Of a stretch of 20,138 nt of DNA, positions 1 through 5,701 are shown one piece after another. Source of the DNA: a virus; the IMG/VR virus record IMGVR_UViG_3300021957_000419, positions 1-20,138 of that record, one strand, 5' to 3'. How positions within the stretch are numbered: the stretch's first letter is position 1; each line of letters begins with the position of its first letter. The position numbers and the translations under genes were made by a program. Under the pieces are notes generated by a model. It saw nothing but the letters and a program-made list of their open reading frames with translations. It was not told the origin of the DNA and did no database searches.

Positions 1-18
1 ACGTTGTGTGCAATTGTG

Positions 19-183
19 CTAACCAAAGTTTATATCATAATGGTACGAGCAGTAAACATTTCCCTCTAATTTTTGCCTATTACAGTTACTTTTACCGCAC
101 AACTGTACTTCTTCAAGTTCTGTATCTGTTTGCATTGTTTCATTCACTCCTTCAATTGGGTGTTTGTCTAAATCTTGGGTCAC
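19..183 (-). CDS. Small cysteine-containing protein of unknown function
   Basis: Not recognised. The minus-strand frame stays open from a TAG in the upstream gene's end to TAG at 19-21. A GTG at 183 gives 54 residues and an ATG at 135 gives 38. The whole reading has natural composition: an acidic stretch TDTELEEV, then cysteines in the pattern Cx4C and a third C ten residues later next to SYHYD, which could bind a metal. The GTG coincides with the repeat box CACACAAC at 181-188. The gene fills the first cassette-like unit. Start choice and coding status are uncertain. Confidence 0.4.
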   Translation of the reverse strand: MTQDLDKHPIEGVNETMQTDTELEEVQLCGKSNCNRQKLEGNVYCSYHYDINFG

Positions 184-568
184 ACAACAATGTATAACAT
201 TAATAAAGGGTTCTGTACTCTAAATTAACATTATGTTCTTTTGCGTATTTCTCTGCATACTTCATTCCGTTACTCATTCCAAAGTCAATATAAAATACTT
301 GAAGGTCTGCAACTTCTTTCCACGCAAGCCCTGCATTAATTCCCCACATTCGTTCTTCTTCTATTAAGTCATCTAACACACCCTCTTGAGTGTATAATAA
401 ATGGCTTGCTATTGGTGCTTCCCCACGTTTCAGACTATCTTTTAAACATTCTCTAGCGTATTTTATATTTCGTTCCACTTCCCCAGCGTATGGGCTTTCT
501 AGTATTACTCTTTTCATTTAACTTTTGTTTTAATTAATCCTTTACTAATGTTATACTATACCGTTAGC
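181..568. repeat. attC-like hairpin split by the gene at 200-517
   Basis: R''-like box CACACAAC at 181-188 pairs with GTTGTGTG at 3-10. The inner arm GTATAACATTAATAAAGG (192-209) pairs with 539-556 at 17 of 18 positions, followed by CCG|TTAGC at 561-568. The whole 200-517 gene lies in the loop between the two arms, and the left arm overlaps its stop codon. Confidence 0.55.
200..517 (-). CDS. DUF7768-like protein (nucleoside deoxyribosyltransferase-like fold)
   Basis: 105 residues. The N-terminus MKRVILESPYAG, the segment RGEAPIASHLLYTQ near residue 32 and the later segments ER.WGINAGL and VFYIDFGMSNGM match my recollection of DUF7768. This small phage and plasmid family is related to nucleoside 2-deoxyribosyltransferase and YtoQ-type Rossmann folds. 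The reaction is not established, but a role in nucleotide metabolism is a reasonable guess. The length is typical for the family, so the gene looks intact. It sits between the two arms of a long inverted repeat (192-209 and 539-556), and the left arm overlaps its stop codon. No TAnnTTTG promoter is visible just upstream. Confidence 0.75.
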   Translation of the reverse strand: MKRVILESPYAGEVERNIKYARECLKDSLKRGEAPIASHLLYTQEGVLDDLIEEERMWGINAGLAWKEVADLQVFYIDFGMSNGMKYAEKYAKEHNVNLEYRTLY

Positions 569-620
569 TGCAATATGGGCTAACATTCTACATCTAATCA
601 AAGTTAGTGTGTAATTGCCG
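563..620. repeat. Degenerate, empty attC-like unit
   Basis: GTTAGC (563-568) and GCTAAC (579-584) are complementary, separated by only ten bases with no gene. They are followed by a weakly paired segment ending TTGCCG at 615-620. Parsed by analogy with the better units in the window, and weaker than those. Confidence 0.35.
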
Positions 621-623
621 TAT

Positions 624-845
624 TTATTTTTTTCCTCCCCTCTTTCGGTTTTTCAAACCGATTTGTATTAAGTCTCGTACTTCACGGTTAAAGTTTCCTT
701 CGTTGTGCTTGTCTGCACTTTTTTGTACCTCAGCTTTTAAGCTTGGCTTAATACGTATCATTTGCGGCTCTTGTAGCTCTTTTACTGGCTCACTATGCGC
801 TTTTATTATATCTCCCATTAGTGGGTTTATGTTATCTGTTTTCAT
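624..845 (-). CDS. Ribbon-helix-helix-like small protein
   Basis: 73 residues. The middle part (about 28-62: IRIKPSLKAEVQKSADKH then FNREVRDLIQIGLKNR) has the beta-strand plus two-helix pattern of CopG/Arc ribbon-helix-helix DNA-binding proteins, with a basic tail RKRGGKK. Such proteins are dimeric repressors or antitoxins. No partner toxin is recognised. The gene follows 850-1059 by four bases, so the two are probably co-transcribed from the promoter near 1176. Function is inferred from fold pattern only. Confidence 0.6.
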   Translation of the reverse strand: MKTDNINPLMGDIIKAHSEPVKELQEPQMIRIKPSLKAEVQKSADKHNEGNFNREVRDLIQIGLKNRKRGGKK

Positions 846-849
846 AGTT

Positions 850-1029
850 TTATCTTATTACTTTGTATCCATCATTTTTTAAAATCACCTCAGCATTCTT
901 AAAGTAAAATCCTATATGGTGGTCTTGGTTAATACTGCCGTCAGAATTGTAATACTTTATCAATCCAGTTGGCAGTATTTTTGCAATAGGTCTAGTCTCC
1001 AAATCTTTCAAGCCATGCTTCATTTTCAT
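850..1029 (-). CDS. Hypothetical small protein
   Basis: Not recognised. The frame runs back to an ATG at 1059 (69 residues), but the first ten residues overlap the better-supported gene 992-1153. The ATG at 1029 (MKMKHGLKDLET, 59 residues) is therefore preferred, and an ATG at 1023 is also possible. The C-terminal part (GFYFKNAEVILKNDGYKVI) reads like a compact alpha/beta domain. It overlaps the upstream gene by 38 bases, which suggests translational coupling. Confidence 0.5.
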   Translation of the reverse strand: MKMKHGLKDLETRPIAKILPTGLIKYYNSDGSINQDHHIGFYFKNAEVILKNDGYKVIR

Positions 1030-1153
1030 CGTCTTTATTTTTGAACGTAAACAACTCATTAACTACAGTCCATCCACAACTTCTATAAAGTTGAACTTTA
1101 TCTTCTGCCACTTTAATTGTCTCTGTGTCTCTTTTTAATTCTACGTTTTTCAT
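992..1153 (-). CDS. Hypothetical 53-residue protein, first gene of its operon
   Basis: Not recognised. The ORF opens with MKNVELKRDTETIKVAEDK, followed by a VQLYRSCGWTVVNELF core and an acidic segment KDDENE, and ends at TAG 992-994. The case for a gene is position and composition. Its ATG lies 22 bases downstream of a full Bacteroidota promoter (-7 TATATTTG at 1176-1183, TTG at 1203-1205), and the residue mix is natural. The next gene starts inside its 3' end. Confidence 0.55.
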   Translation of the reverse strand: MKNVELKRDTETIKVAEDKVQLYRSCGWTVVNELFTFKNKDDENEAWLERFGD

Positions 1154-1164
1154 ATCTTTATCGT

Positions 1165-1205
1165 TTTTGTATATACAAATATAACTATTTATTTCGTATA
1201 TACAA
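1165..1205 (-). promoter_or_regulatory. Promoter with two GTATATAC palindromes
   Basis: Minus-strand -7 TATATTTG (1176-1183), spacer of 19, then TTG (1203-1205). GTATATAC, a perfect palindrome, occurs at 1169-1176 and 1196-1203 and overlaps each promoter element. The stretch 1167-1180 is the 14-bp palindrome TTTGTATATACAAA. The same block recurs at 2339-2358. This is a good candidate repressor operator. Confidence 0.7.
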
Positions 1206-1291
1206 TAGCAATACTAAAATAAATGTAATTTTTTCAAAATCATTTTGCCATCACACAAAAAAATAAATACTAGTGCAGTGTTTCAAAAGTT

Positions 1292-1386
1292 GTTAGGTGG
1301 GTTCAATCGCCCATACAGTCAGCTAACAACAAATATATGTCAGCTTGCCGCAGGCGCAACACAAGCCGCCACATATTCACACCGTT
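1292..1386. repeat. attC-like hairpin, empty unit
   Basis: GTTAGGTG at 1292-1299 pairs imperfectly with CAGCTAAC ending at 1327. Then come AACAA, an arm containing ATATGT (1335-1340), a GC-rich loop, the arm ACATAT (1371-1376), and CACCG|TT (1380-1386). No gene lies between the two outer boxes. Confidence 0.45.
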
Positions 1387-1399
1387 CTAAGTAATTGTG

Positions 1400-1636
1400 C
1401 TATTTTAAGTCTTTGCCACAGAAGCCACAGTACTCTAAATTATTATTTGCACCAGTTCTAATGTTTGGGAATTTACACTCGCACAACTCCGTAGAACAAC
1501 GTATATCCTCAATAGCTTTTTTCAGCTCATCTACAAAGTCTATTATCTCTTTTTCTTGTTTTTTATTTAGGTCTGTCCTATTCATGTAATAAACCTCCAT
1601 TAAGTCTAATACCTCTAATTTATCTTCTTTTGTCAT
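1400..1636 (-). CDS. Zinc-ribbon-like small protein
   Basis: 78 residues. The first half is helical and charged (KKQEKEIIDFVDELKKAIEDI). The second half has cysteines in RCSTELCEC and a terminal YCGFCGKDL, the typical C-terminal zinc knuckle (CxxC with GKDL). It probably binds one zinc ion. The DNA, RNA or protein partner is unknown. It occupies a unit of array 1 whose right hairpin is degenerate. Confidence 0.55.
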   Translation of the reverse strand: MTKEDKLEVLDLMEVYYMNRTDLNKKQEKEIIDFVDELKKAIEDIRCSTELCECKFPNIRTGANNNLEYCGFCGKDLK

Positions 1637-1696
1637 TTTTGTTGTTTTTAAGTTAATTTCTCCGCTAAAGAGGTTATACGAATCCGTTATGGCGAA

Positions 1697-1885
1697 TTAA
1701 AGCTCAACTATCAATCGAACATATATCCAACCATCTTTATATCTTGCGTGTTTAAATCCCTCTGCTTCTTTTAAGGCTACCGTTTCGTCAAATGGAGTAT
1801 CCCATCTGCTTCTTTGCCCTTTTTCAAATCGTGCCATGTGTTGCCACTTTTTACCATCTTTGCTTGCTTCTATTATGTAGTACAT
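1697..1885 (-). CDS. Hypothetical protein in a well-formed cassette
   Basis: 62 residues, function not recognised. It is rich in aromatics (MYYIIEASKDGKKWQ, then YKDGWIYVRLIVEL), suggesting a small beta-rich domain. Its stop codon lies inside the left repeat arm (1686-1700) and its start is ten bases from the right arm (1895-1909), so the unit is little more than gene plus hairpin. Confidence 0.55.
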   Translation of the reverse strand: MYYIIEASKDGKKWQHMARFEKGQRSRWDTPFDETVALKEAEGFKHARYKDGWIYVRLIVEL

Positions 1886-1894
1886 ATCAATGAA

Positions 1895-1995
1895 TTAACT
1901 CGCCATAACAAAGTGTAAAATTAAAAGTGCAATATGACGTTTTACGCATTTAATCAAGTTTAGTGGTTTGCGATTCAAATCTTACACAAACCGTT
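1895..1995. repeat. attC-like hairpin
   Basis: TTAACTCGCCATAAC (1895-1909) pairs with the unit's left end at 1686-1700, 14 of 15. Then come AAA, arm GTGTAA (1913-1918), a 63-base loop, arm TTACAC (1982-1987), and AAACCG|TT, with the junction at 1993|1994. Confidence 0.6.
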
Positions 1996-1997
1996 AT

Positions 1998-2147
1998 CTA
2001 CAATTTACCCTTACAATAGGCTATCAATGCAGTTTCAAGCAAGTTATTAAAGCTTCTGTTTTCTTTTTTAGCGACTGCCTTAGAATCTTTTAAAATATTT
2101 TTTTCGATTCTTGCGGATATAGGTTGTTTTTGTGTTTTATTTACCAT
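1998..2147 (-). CDS. Ribbon-helix-helix-like protein
   Basis: 49 residues. MVNKTQKQPISARIEKNIL is followed by two predicted helices (DSKAVAKKENRSFNNLLETALIAYCKGKL), the pattern of MetJ/Arc-type DNA-binding proteins. Such proteins often repress their own promoter. The palindromic promoter at 2339-2358 in front of its partner gene is an obvious candidate target (inference). Its ATG overlaps the stop of 2141-2320 (ATGGTAA), so translation is probably coupled. The pair could be a toxin-antitoxin module, but the partner is not a toxin I recognise. Confidence 0.65.
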   Translation of the reverse strand: MVNKTQKQPISARIEKNILKDSKAVAKKENRSFNNLLETALIAYCKGKL

Positions 2148-2320
2148 ATTAATAAATGACTTTTGTTATCAATTACATTCATTTTTTCGTCTTGGTTTTC
2201 TTTATTGTACAAATAATCTCTACTTTCTTTATTTGTCATTTCTTCAGAACCAATAACAGTATATTTATCATTAGTAAATAATTCTTGTCTAATTTCTCTA
2301 ATTGTTAATGTAGTTTTCAT
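2141..2320 (-). CDS. Hypothetical partner of the RHH-like gene
   Basis: 59 residues, not recognised: MKTTLTIREIRQELFTND, then an acidic and charged stretch (SEEMTNKESRDYLYNKENQDEK), ending HLLIW. It is the first gene after a TAnnTTTG promoter (2350-2357) and overlaps the following RHH-like gene by seven bases. The architecture (small acidic protein plus coupled RHH protein in one cassette) resembles toxin-antitoxin or regulatory pairs. That reading is inference. Confidence 0.6.
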   Translation of the reverse strand: MKTTLTIREIRQELFTNDKYTVIGSEEMTNKESRDYLYNKENQDEKMNVIDNKSHLLIW

Positions 2321-2338
2321 AATTTATATATTTACTTG

Positions 2339-2358
2339 TTTTGTATATACAAATATAA
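2339..2358 (-). promoter_or_regulatory. Promoter with TTTGTATATACAAA palindrome
   Basis: -7 TATATTTG on the minus strand (2350-2357), with the 14-bp palindrome TTTGTATATACAAA at 2341-2354 running into it. The 20-base stretch matches 1165-1184. No convincing -33 element is seen. Confidence 0.6.
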
Positions 2359-2416
2359 TACAATTTATTTAATTATAGCCTATTTACACAAAAAATATTT
2401 TAAAAGATTCTGAAAC

Positions 2417-2502
2417 GGGTAAAAAGTAGATAACAGCACATATAATTTATTTGCAATCATCAGAACGTGCTAGGCAAACAAATCATATCTGCATCACGTT
2501 AC
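2417..2502. repeat. attC-like hairpin, right end of array 1
   Basis: The box at 2417-2434 pairs with the unit's left end at 1993-2010 at 16 of 18 positions, including a perfect GTAGATAAC/GTTATCTAC. The inner arms 2437-2455 and 2474-2492 pair at about 16 of 19. The site ends CACG|TT at 2498|2499. It is the best-paired site in the window. Confidence 0.65.
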
Positions 2503-2571
2503 AAAAACACACTCTTAATGACACTTTCTATCCCTTTAAAACTCTCTAAAACAAAACTTTGCCTACTAGAT

Positions 2572-3297
2572 TTAAAGTTTCATTTTAACGTTAAAAGCAG
2601 TATGTCCACCTATGACAACTCCTACTCCGATAGCTTCTTTTTTTCCGCCCTGCATATATCCCATAGCGTAACTTTTACTATCAATACCACAACCTACAGC
2701 CATTCCAAATATTGCTCTTGTTTTTCCGAATAACCATTCTACATAAAAATCTGTATGGTAATGACCCGACACAGTAGACACCATATCTCTTTTAGCTGCC
2801 ATTCTAGGTTTACCGCTTTTATCTCCATGAACATAACGCACACCATCGTAATAAACATCTGTAACAAATCTCCAATTAGGAGTGTTTAAAACTTCACTAA
2901 AACTCTTTATCCATTGTGAAGGTATATTGCTTGTTTGTGCTTTTCTTATGATTATTCTATCATGGTTTCCAAGTGTTACATCAGCATCAGGAAATGCTTT
3001 ATACCACTTTTTTAATTTATCTATTGCTTTTTTCAGTTCGTATTTCCCACCCATTCCATCGCTATCAGTTTCGTGATAAGAACTGTAATGATTATCTATG
3101 ATATCACCTATAAACACTACTTTGTTGCAATTATGTTCAGCGTATATTTTTTTACAAAAATCTAAATATCCATCTAAGCAGAAAGGTTCGTGCAAGTCTC
3201 CTATTACTAGTATTCTACTTTCTTTTTTGGTTATTTTTTTATACGCTTTTAGTACATTGTCTTTTAATCGAGGTCTAAAGTCTTTTTTCTTACTCAT
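2572..3297 (-). CDS. Calcineurin-like metallophosphoesterase
   Basis: 241 residues with the motifs of the binuclear-metal phosphoesterase family in order: GDLH (33-36), GDIIDNH (64-70), GNHDR (110-114), VHGDK (about 155) and GHYH (about 177). These supply the metal-binding Asp, Asn and His residues. Family members cleave phosphomono- or diesters. Phage copies sit in replication and nucleic-acid-processing modules, and the substrate here is unknown. The gene is full length. Its start overlaps the stop of the upstream Cys-rich gene 3290-3439 by eight bases, so they form one operon driven from about 3457. Confidence 0.9.
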   Translation of the reverse strand: MSKKKDFRPRLKDNVLKAYKKITKKESRILVIGDLHEPFCLDGYLDFCKKIYAEHNCNKVVFIGDIIDNHYSSYHETDSDGMGGKYELKKAIDKLKKWYKAFPDADVTLGNHDRIIIRKAQTSNIPSQWIKSFSEVLNTPNWRFVTDVYYDGVRYVHGDKSGKPRMAAKRDMVSTVSGHYHTDFYVEWLFGKTRAIFGMAVGCGIDSKSYAMGYMQGGKKEAIGVGVVIGGHTAFNVKMKL

Positions 3298-3439
3298 AGT
3301 TTTTAATATAAAATGATTGTTTTTTTGTTCTGCAATTAAATTCTTGGTAAAATTGATTTTCGCTAGGCTTAGTTAAAAACCGAAAGCAAGTGTTTTTGAA
3401 GTTGCAATTTGTATTATCGCAAAGCGTGAAGTCTGACAT
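3290..3439 (-). CDS. Small cysteine-rich phage protein
   Basis: 49 residues, with cysteines at 7, 12, 18 and 36. The pattern is Cx4Cx5CFRF, then PSENQFYQEFNC. I recall similar Cx4CPx4CYR...PSxxQ small proteins in other phages, of unknown function, probably metal-binding. The ATG lies 18 bases downstream of a -7-like element (ATAAATTG, 3457-3464). Its stop overlaps the phosphoesterase start (ATGAGTAA). This accounts for what would otherwise be an unexplained ~150-base leader. Confidence 0.7.
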   Translation of the reverse strand: MSDFTLCDNTNCNFKNTCFRFLTKPSENQFYQEFNCRTKKQSFYIKNYE

Positions 3440-3456
3440 AGTTTATTAATTTACTG

Positions 3457-3492
3457 CAATTTATACAAAAATAAGTTTATAATGATTCTAAA
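3457..3492 (-). promoter_or_regulatory. Promoter with 17-bp operator-like palindrome
   Basis: -7-like ATAAATTG (minus strand, 3457-3464) with the palindrome TTTATAATGATTCTAAA (3476-3492; one arm mismatch) centred about 20 bases upstream, where the -33 element should be. Same arrangement as at 5451-5486, 6966-7002 and 10293-10329. Confidence 0.65.
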
Positions 3493-3519
3493 TTGGGCTA
3501 TATTTTTATAGGTTATCGC

Positions 3520-3705
3520 TCAAAACAGATTTTCGAACACTAATTGATTAACATAATCGCTATCTTCATTTAATGTATCTAGTTGTTGTTCTGTCATTTC
3601 TTTGCCTTTATATTCAGCGTATGATATAAAAGCATCGCAAAAATCAGGATAGTCTTTAGTGTCTATTCCGTCAACTTCTACGTTTGTAATGTGTTTGTAT
3701 TCCAT
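3520..3705 (-). CDS. Conserved-looking small acidic phage protein
   Basis: 61 residues. Sequences of the type VEVDGIDTKDYPDFCDAF...G...T..QL..LNED.D.V.Q are familiar from Bacteroidota phages, but no function is known to me. It is acidic and probably soluble. It ends the operon that begins upstream with the HTH, ERF and RusA genes, one base after the RusA gene. Confidence 0.65.
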   Translation of the reverse strand: MEYKHITNVEVDGIDTKDYPDFCDAFISYAEYKGKEMTEQQLDTLNEDSDYVNQLVFENLF

Positions 3706-3706
3706 G

Positions 3707-4027
3707 TTATAGGTTTTTTATTTCAAACTCAATAAATTCTTCTCCTTTTTTAACATCCACTTTCTCAACTATTCCACGATATATCCATTTATCGTCAAAG
3801 TTGTATTTCTTTTGTAGTATATCTTGAAATGGCTTTATAGGGTTATCCCAATCAGAGGCTTTGCTACTGAATCCAAAAGTAAGTTTTAACTCTAGCCTAC
3901 CTTGTGGAACTTTTAAAGGCTCTAAGATACTTAAAAGTAGTTTCTCGTAGTCTTTATATTCTTTTGTTTTGAACCTACGACCACGCCAAACTTTATTTAC
4001 TGAAAGAGGTTTTATTTTTACTTTCAT
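3707..4027 (-). CDS. rusA: RusA-like Holliday junction resolvase
   Basis: 106 residues, close to the usual ~120. The N-terminal SVNKVWRGRRFKTKEYKDYE is followed by SDWDNPIKPFQDIL, giving D59, D61, N62 and K65, and by NFDDKWI, giving D78/D79. These match the acidic and lysine active-site residues of RusA endonucleases. RusA dimers cut four-way DNA junctions, and phage versions resolve replication or recombination intermediates before packaging. The neighbours (ERF annealing protein, DUF1367-like and SSB-like proteins) complete a recombination module. It overlaps the upstream gene by four bases (ATGA). Confidence 0.9.
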   Translation of the reverse strand: MKVKIKPLSVNKVWRGRRFKTKEYKDYEKLLLSILEPLKVPQGRLELKLTFGFSSKASDWDNPIKPFQDILQKKYNFDDKWIYRGIVEKVDVKKGEEFIEFEIKNL

Positions 4028-4251
4028 TTGTCAATTGACTTTAATAACAATTCACCAGTCTTTGGGTCTAGTTTCTTTATCCTACGATAAATGTAAATGC
4101 TTTGCTTTTTCGCTGAACTCTTTTGCTGTTTTGTGAAGTCTTTGCCTAAATCCCTTATCTCGCCATCAAGCATAAGCATTTCGTCTACTTGTTCACGAAT
4201 AGATATATCTTTTGATGTAATAGCTTTTAGTTTGCTTTCTAGTAGTTGCAT
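4024..4251 (-). CDS. Hypothetical helical protein
   Basis: 75 residues, not recognised. Strongly helical and charged (KLKAITSKDISIREQVDEMLMLDGEIRDL, then KQQKSSAKKQSIYIYRRIKKL). It lies between the DUF1367-like and RusA-like genes with a two-base gap and a four-base overlap, so it belongs to the recombination operon. Confidence 0.6.
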   Translation of the reverse strand: MQLLESKLKAITSKDISIREQVDEMLMLDGEIRDLGKDFTKQQKSSAKKQSIYIYRRIKKLDPKTGELLLKSIDK

Positions 4252-4253
4252 AA

Positions 4254-4664
4254 TTAAAATTGTTTTTCGATTTCTTCTCTTACTTGTTCTTTGTCAAAAT
4301 GAAAATACTTCTCAATAGCGTTTAAGGTTGCGTTGTATAACTCACTAAATTCTAACTCAGTCATTTTTGTAAACGATATACTTTTAGCTTCTGTTCTTGT
4401 TTGTCCGTTAAATGTAGTGTGTTGCGTATAGTAACCACTTGCTATTGCTAAATCCTTTCTTAAATGGTCTGAATTAGTGTATTGTTCTTGGTTTCTAAAT
4501 ACTAAATTAATCAAAGCGAAATACTTTCTATGAAACTTTAAATTTCTCGGCTGTGTTACTTTACATTTTACAACTTTCAAAGGTTTGATTTTCTTTATTT
4601 TGTCGTAATCTTCTGCAACCACCTTAAAAGTATTGTCGAATTGTTTAACTAAATAAAGTTCCAT
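4254..4664 (-). CDS. DUF1367-like phage protein
   Basis: 136 residues. The start MELYLVKQFDNTF and the segment VTQPRNLKFHRKYFALINLVF (about 56-76) are characteristic of DUF1367 as I know it, a family found next to replication and recombination genes in lambdoid and other phages. Biochemical function is unknown. The gene is full length and overlaps the upstream gene by 20 bases. Confidence 0.75.
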   Translation of the reverse strand: MELYLVKQFDNTFKVVAEDYDKIKKIKPLKVVKCKVTQPRNLKFHRKYFALINLVFRNQEQYTNSDHLRKDLAIASGYYTQHTTFNGQTRTEAKSISFTKMTELEFSELYNATLNAIEKYFHFDKEQVREEIEKQF

Positions 4665-4902
4665 TTTGTTTGCGTTTTAAATCTTGATGGTCTTTTAGCT
4701 TTTGTTTAGCTTTGTAGTACTCTTTTAAGTACTTCTTATTTGTTTCGTCATTCTCAAATAGTTCTTTGTCGTTTGGTTCGCAACTCCAATCTTTTATAAG
4801 ATGTTTATTGTCTTTATAAATAAGTTCGTGATAGTGTTCTTGCGTCATTGGTTCGGTAACAACAAAAAACACCATTTCTCTACTATCTCTACCTATCCCC
4901 AT
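4645..4902 (-). CDS. Hypothetical charged protein
   Basis: 85 residues, not recognised. A short beta-like N-terminus (REMVFFVVTEPMTQEHY) is followed by a long lysine-rich helix (KKYLKEYYKAKQKLKDHQDLKRKQ). It shares one base with the ERF gene and overlaps DUF1367 by 20 bases, so it is co-translated in the recombination operon. Confidence 0.6.
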   Translation of the reverse strand: MGIGRDSREMVFFVVTEPMTQEHYHELIYKDNKHLIKDWSCEPNDKELFENDETNKKYLKEYYKAKQKLKDHQDLKRKQNGTLFS

Positions 4903-5402
4903 TATACTAATCTTTCAAGTTCTTTGCGCTCATCGTCTGACATTCTAAAAGTGTTTAAAACAACCTTTATTTGCTCTTTAGTACCTTTCTTAGTTGCTTC
5001 AAACTGAACTTTAGTAAGCGATTTTTTTCGGTCTTGTGTTGGTTTTTGTGATGCTGTATTTCCATCGTCATCATCAGCTTTTAAACCCAGTAAACTTTCT
5101 AATGTATATCGTCTAAAATAAGTAATTGCGCTACCTAGTTTTTGAGGGTCGGTAATTAATGGTAAAGTAATGCTGCTTTCAACTAAAGTACCAGTATCAA
5201 TATCTATGATTTGAGATGATACTTTGTTATCTTCAATCGGTTGCAATAAAAGTAAATCATTGTCGTTTAGAACGTCTGTAATAGCTTCTATAAGACCATT
5301 TAAAGATAAGTAGTTGCTTTTAAAGAATGGGTTTTTACTATCCTTAGAAAGTTTACCTATTTCTTTTTTTGCTTTGAATAGTTTTTTGTGTACTTCTTTC
5401 AT
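4902..5402 (-). CDS. erf: ERF-family single-strand annealing protein
   Basis: 166 residues. The ERF core is clear: KNPFFKSNYLSLNGLIEAI (23-41), LLLLQPI (50-56), DTGTLVESSITLPL (69-82) and DPQKLGSAITYFRRYTLESL (85-104), followed by GLKADDDDGN. ERF proteins form rings on single-stranded DNA and anneal complementary strands, acting in phage recombination and genome circularisation. The C-terminal part (115-166) is a charged, variable tail. It is the first gene of a recombination operon (ERF, 85-residue protein, DUF1367, 75-residue protein, RusA, 61-residue protein). A promoter with a palindromic operator lies at 5451-5486 and a hairpin in the leader at 5420-5441. Confidence 0.9.
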   Translation of the reverse strand: MKEVHKKLFKAKKEIGKLSKDSKNPFFKSNYLSLNGLIEAITDVLNDNDLLLLQPIEDNKVSSQIIDIDTGTLVESSITLPLITDPQKLGSAITYFRRYTLESLLGLKADDDDGNTASQKPTQDRKKSLTKVQFEATKKGTKEQIKVVLNTFRMSDDERKELERLV

Positions 5403-5419
5403 TTGTTTTTTAGTTTTAT

Positions 5420-5441
5420 AACCCCTAAATTAATAGGGGTT
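5420..5441. repeat. Perfect hairpin in the ERF operon leader
   Basis: AACCCCTA (5420-5427), loop AATTAA, TAGGGGTT (5434-5441): an 8-bp perfect stem. It begins only about ten bases after the -7-like element at 5451-5458 and ends 18 bases before the ERF start. No T-tract follows on the minus strand, so a 5' mRNA-stabilising or translation-control hairpin fits better than a terminator. Confidence 0.6.
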
Positions 5442-5450
5442 TGTTTATTG

Positions 5451-5486
5451 CAATTTAATACTAAATTCGTTTAGAATCATTCTAAA
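5451..5486 (-). promoter_or_regulatory. ERF operon promoter with perfect 17-bp palindrome
   Basis: -7-like TTAAATTG (5451-5458) and the perfect palindrome TTTAGAATCATTCTAAA (5470-5486) centred 20 bases upstream, overlapping the -33 position. A second 17-bp palindrome, AACTATCTAAGATAGTT (5492-5508), lies next to it and covers the stop codon of the upstream HTH gene. Confidence 0.7.
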
Positions 5487-5497
5487 TAACTAACTAT

Positions 5498-5662
5498 CTA
5501 AGATAGTTGTTCCATTACCTCGTGCTTCTTATATAAGACCCTTCTTCCTATTTTATAGCTTTTTAAATTGCCTTCTTTTGTTCTTCTCCATAAAGTAGGA
5601 AGTGATATGTGTAATATATTGCAAATATCGTTTCTTGTTAAGAATATTATTTCTGAATCCAT
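5498..5662 (-). CDS. Excisionase-like / MerR-type small HTH protein
   Basis: 54 residues. LTRNDICNILHISLPTLWRRTKEGNLKSYKIGRRVLYKKHEVMEQL matches the helix-turn-helix_17 / excisionase pattern: helix-turn-helix, then a wing with the IGRR.LY motif and a final helix. Such proteins bind DNA as excisionases or small regulators. Here it lies between the SSB-like and ERF genes, so a replication or regulatory role is as likely as excision. The 17-bp palindromes at 5470-5486 and 5492-5508 lie at and just past its 3' end and could be its own or another regulator's targets. Confidence 0.75.
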   Translation of the reverse strand: MDSEIIFLTRNDICNILHISLPTLWRRTKEGNLKSYKIGRRVLYKKHEVMEQLS

Positions 5663-5701
5663 GCTTGTTTTGTTTTTTTGTTTATTTCATTTTTTATTAT
5701 T

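Larger units (their letters stand above)
3..2498. mobile_element. attC-like gene cassette array 1
   Basis: Seen: successive units whose left end (GTT...) is complementary to a box near their right end. The pairs are GTTGTGTG at 3-10 with CACACAAC at 181-188, GTTATGGCGAATTAA at 1686-1700 with 1895-1909 (14/15), and GTTATCTACAATTTACCC at 1993-2010 with 2417-2434 (16/18). Each right box leads into a hairpin that ends in CCG|TT or CG|TT, where the next unit begins. Units between 563 and 1686 are degenerate. Known: in integron cassettes the left-end R' box pairs with the R'' box of the same cassette's attC. Inference: this is an array of exchangeable small-gene cassettes. Against a canonical integron: the R boxes do not fit GTTRRRY, the genes run opposite to the usual orientation, and no integrase is in the window. 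A different hairpin-ended element is possible. Confidence 0.55.

Noticed and set aside
6-197. 63-residue plus-strand ORF
   Set aside because: It opposes the direction of all neighbouring genes and runs through the repeat boxes. The minus-strand frame is more protein-like.
2403-2415. Half-site AGATTCTGAAA as another operator copy
   Set aside because: Neither arm fits the consensus well and there is no -7 element at the right spacing.
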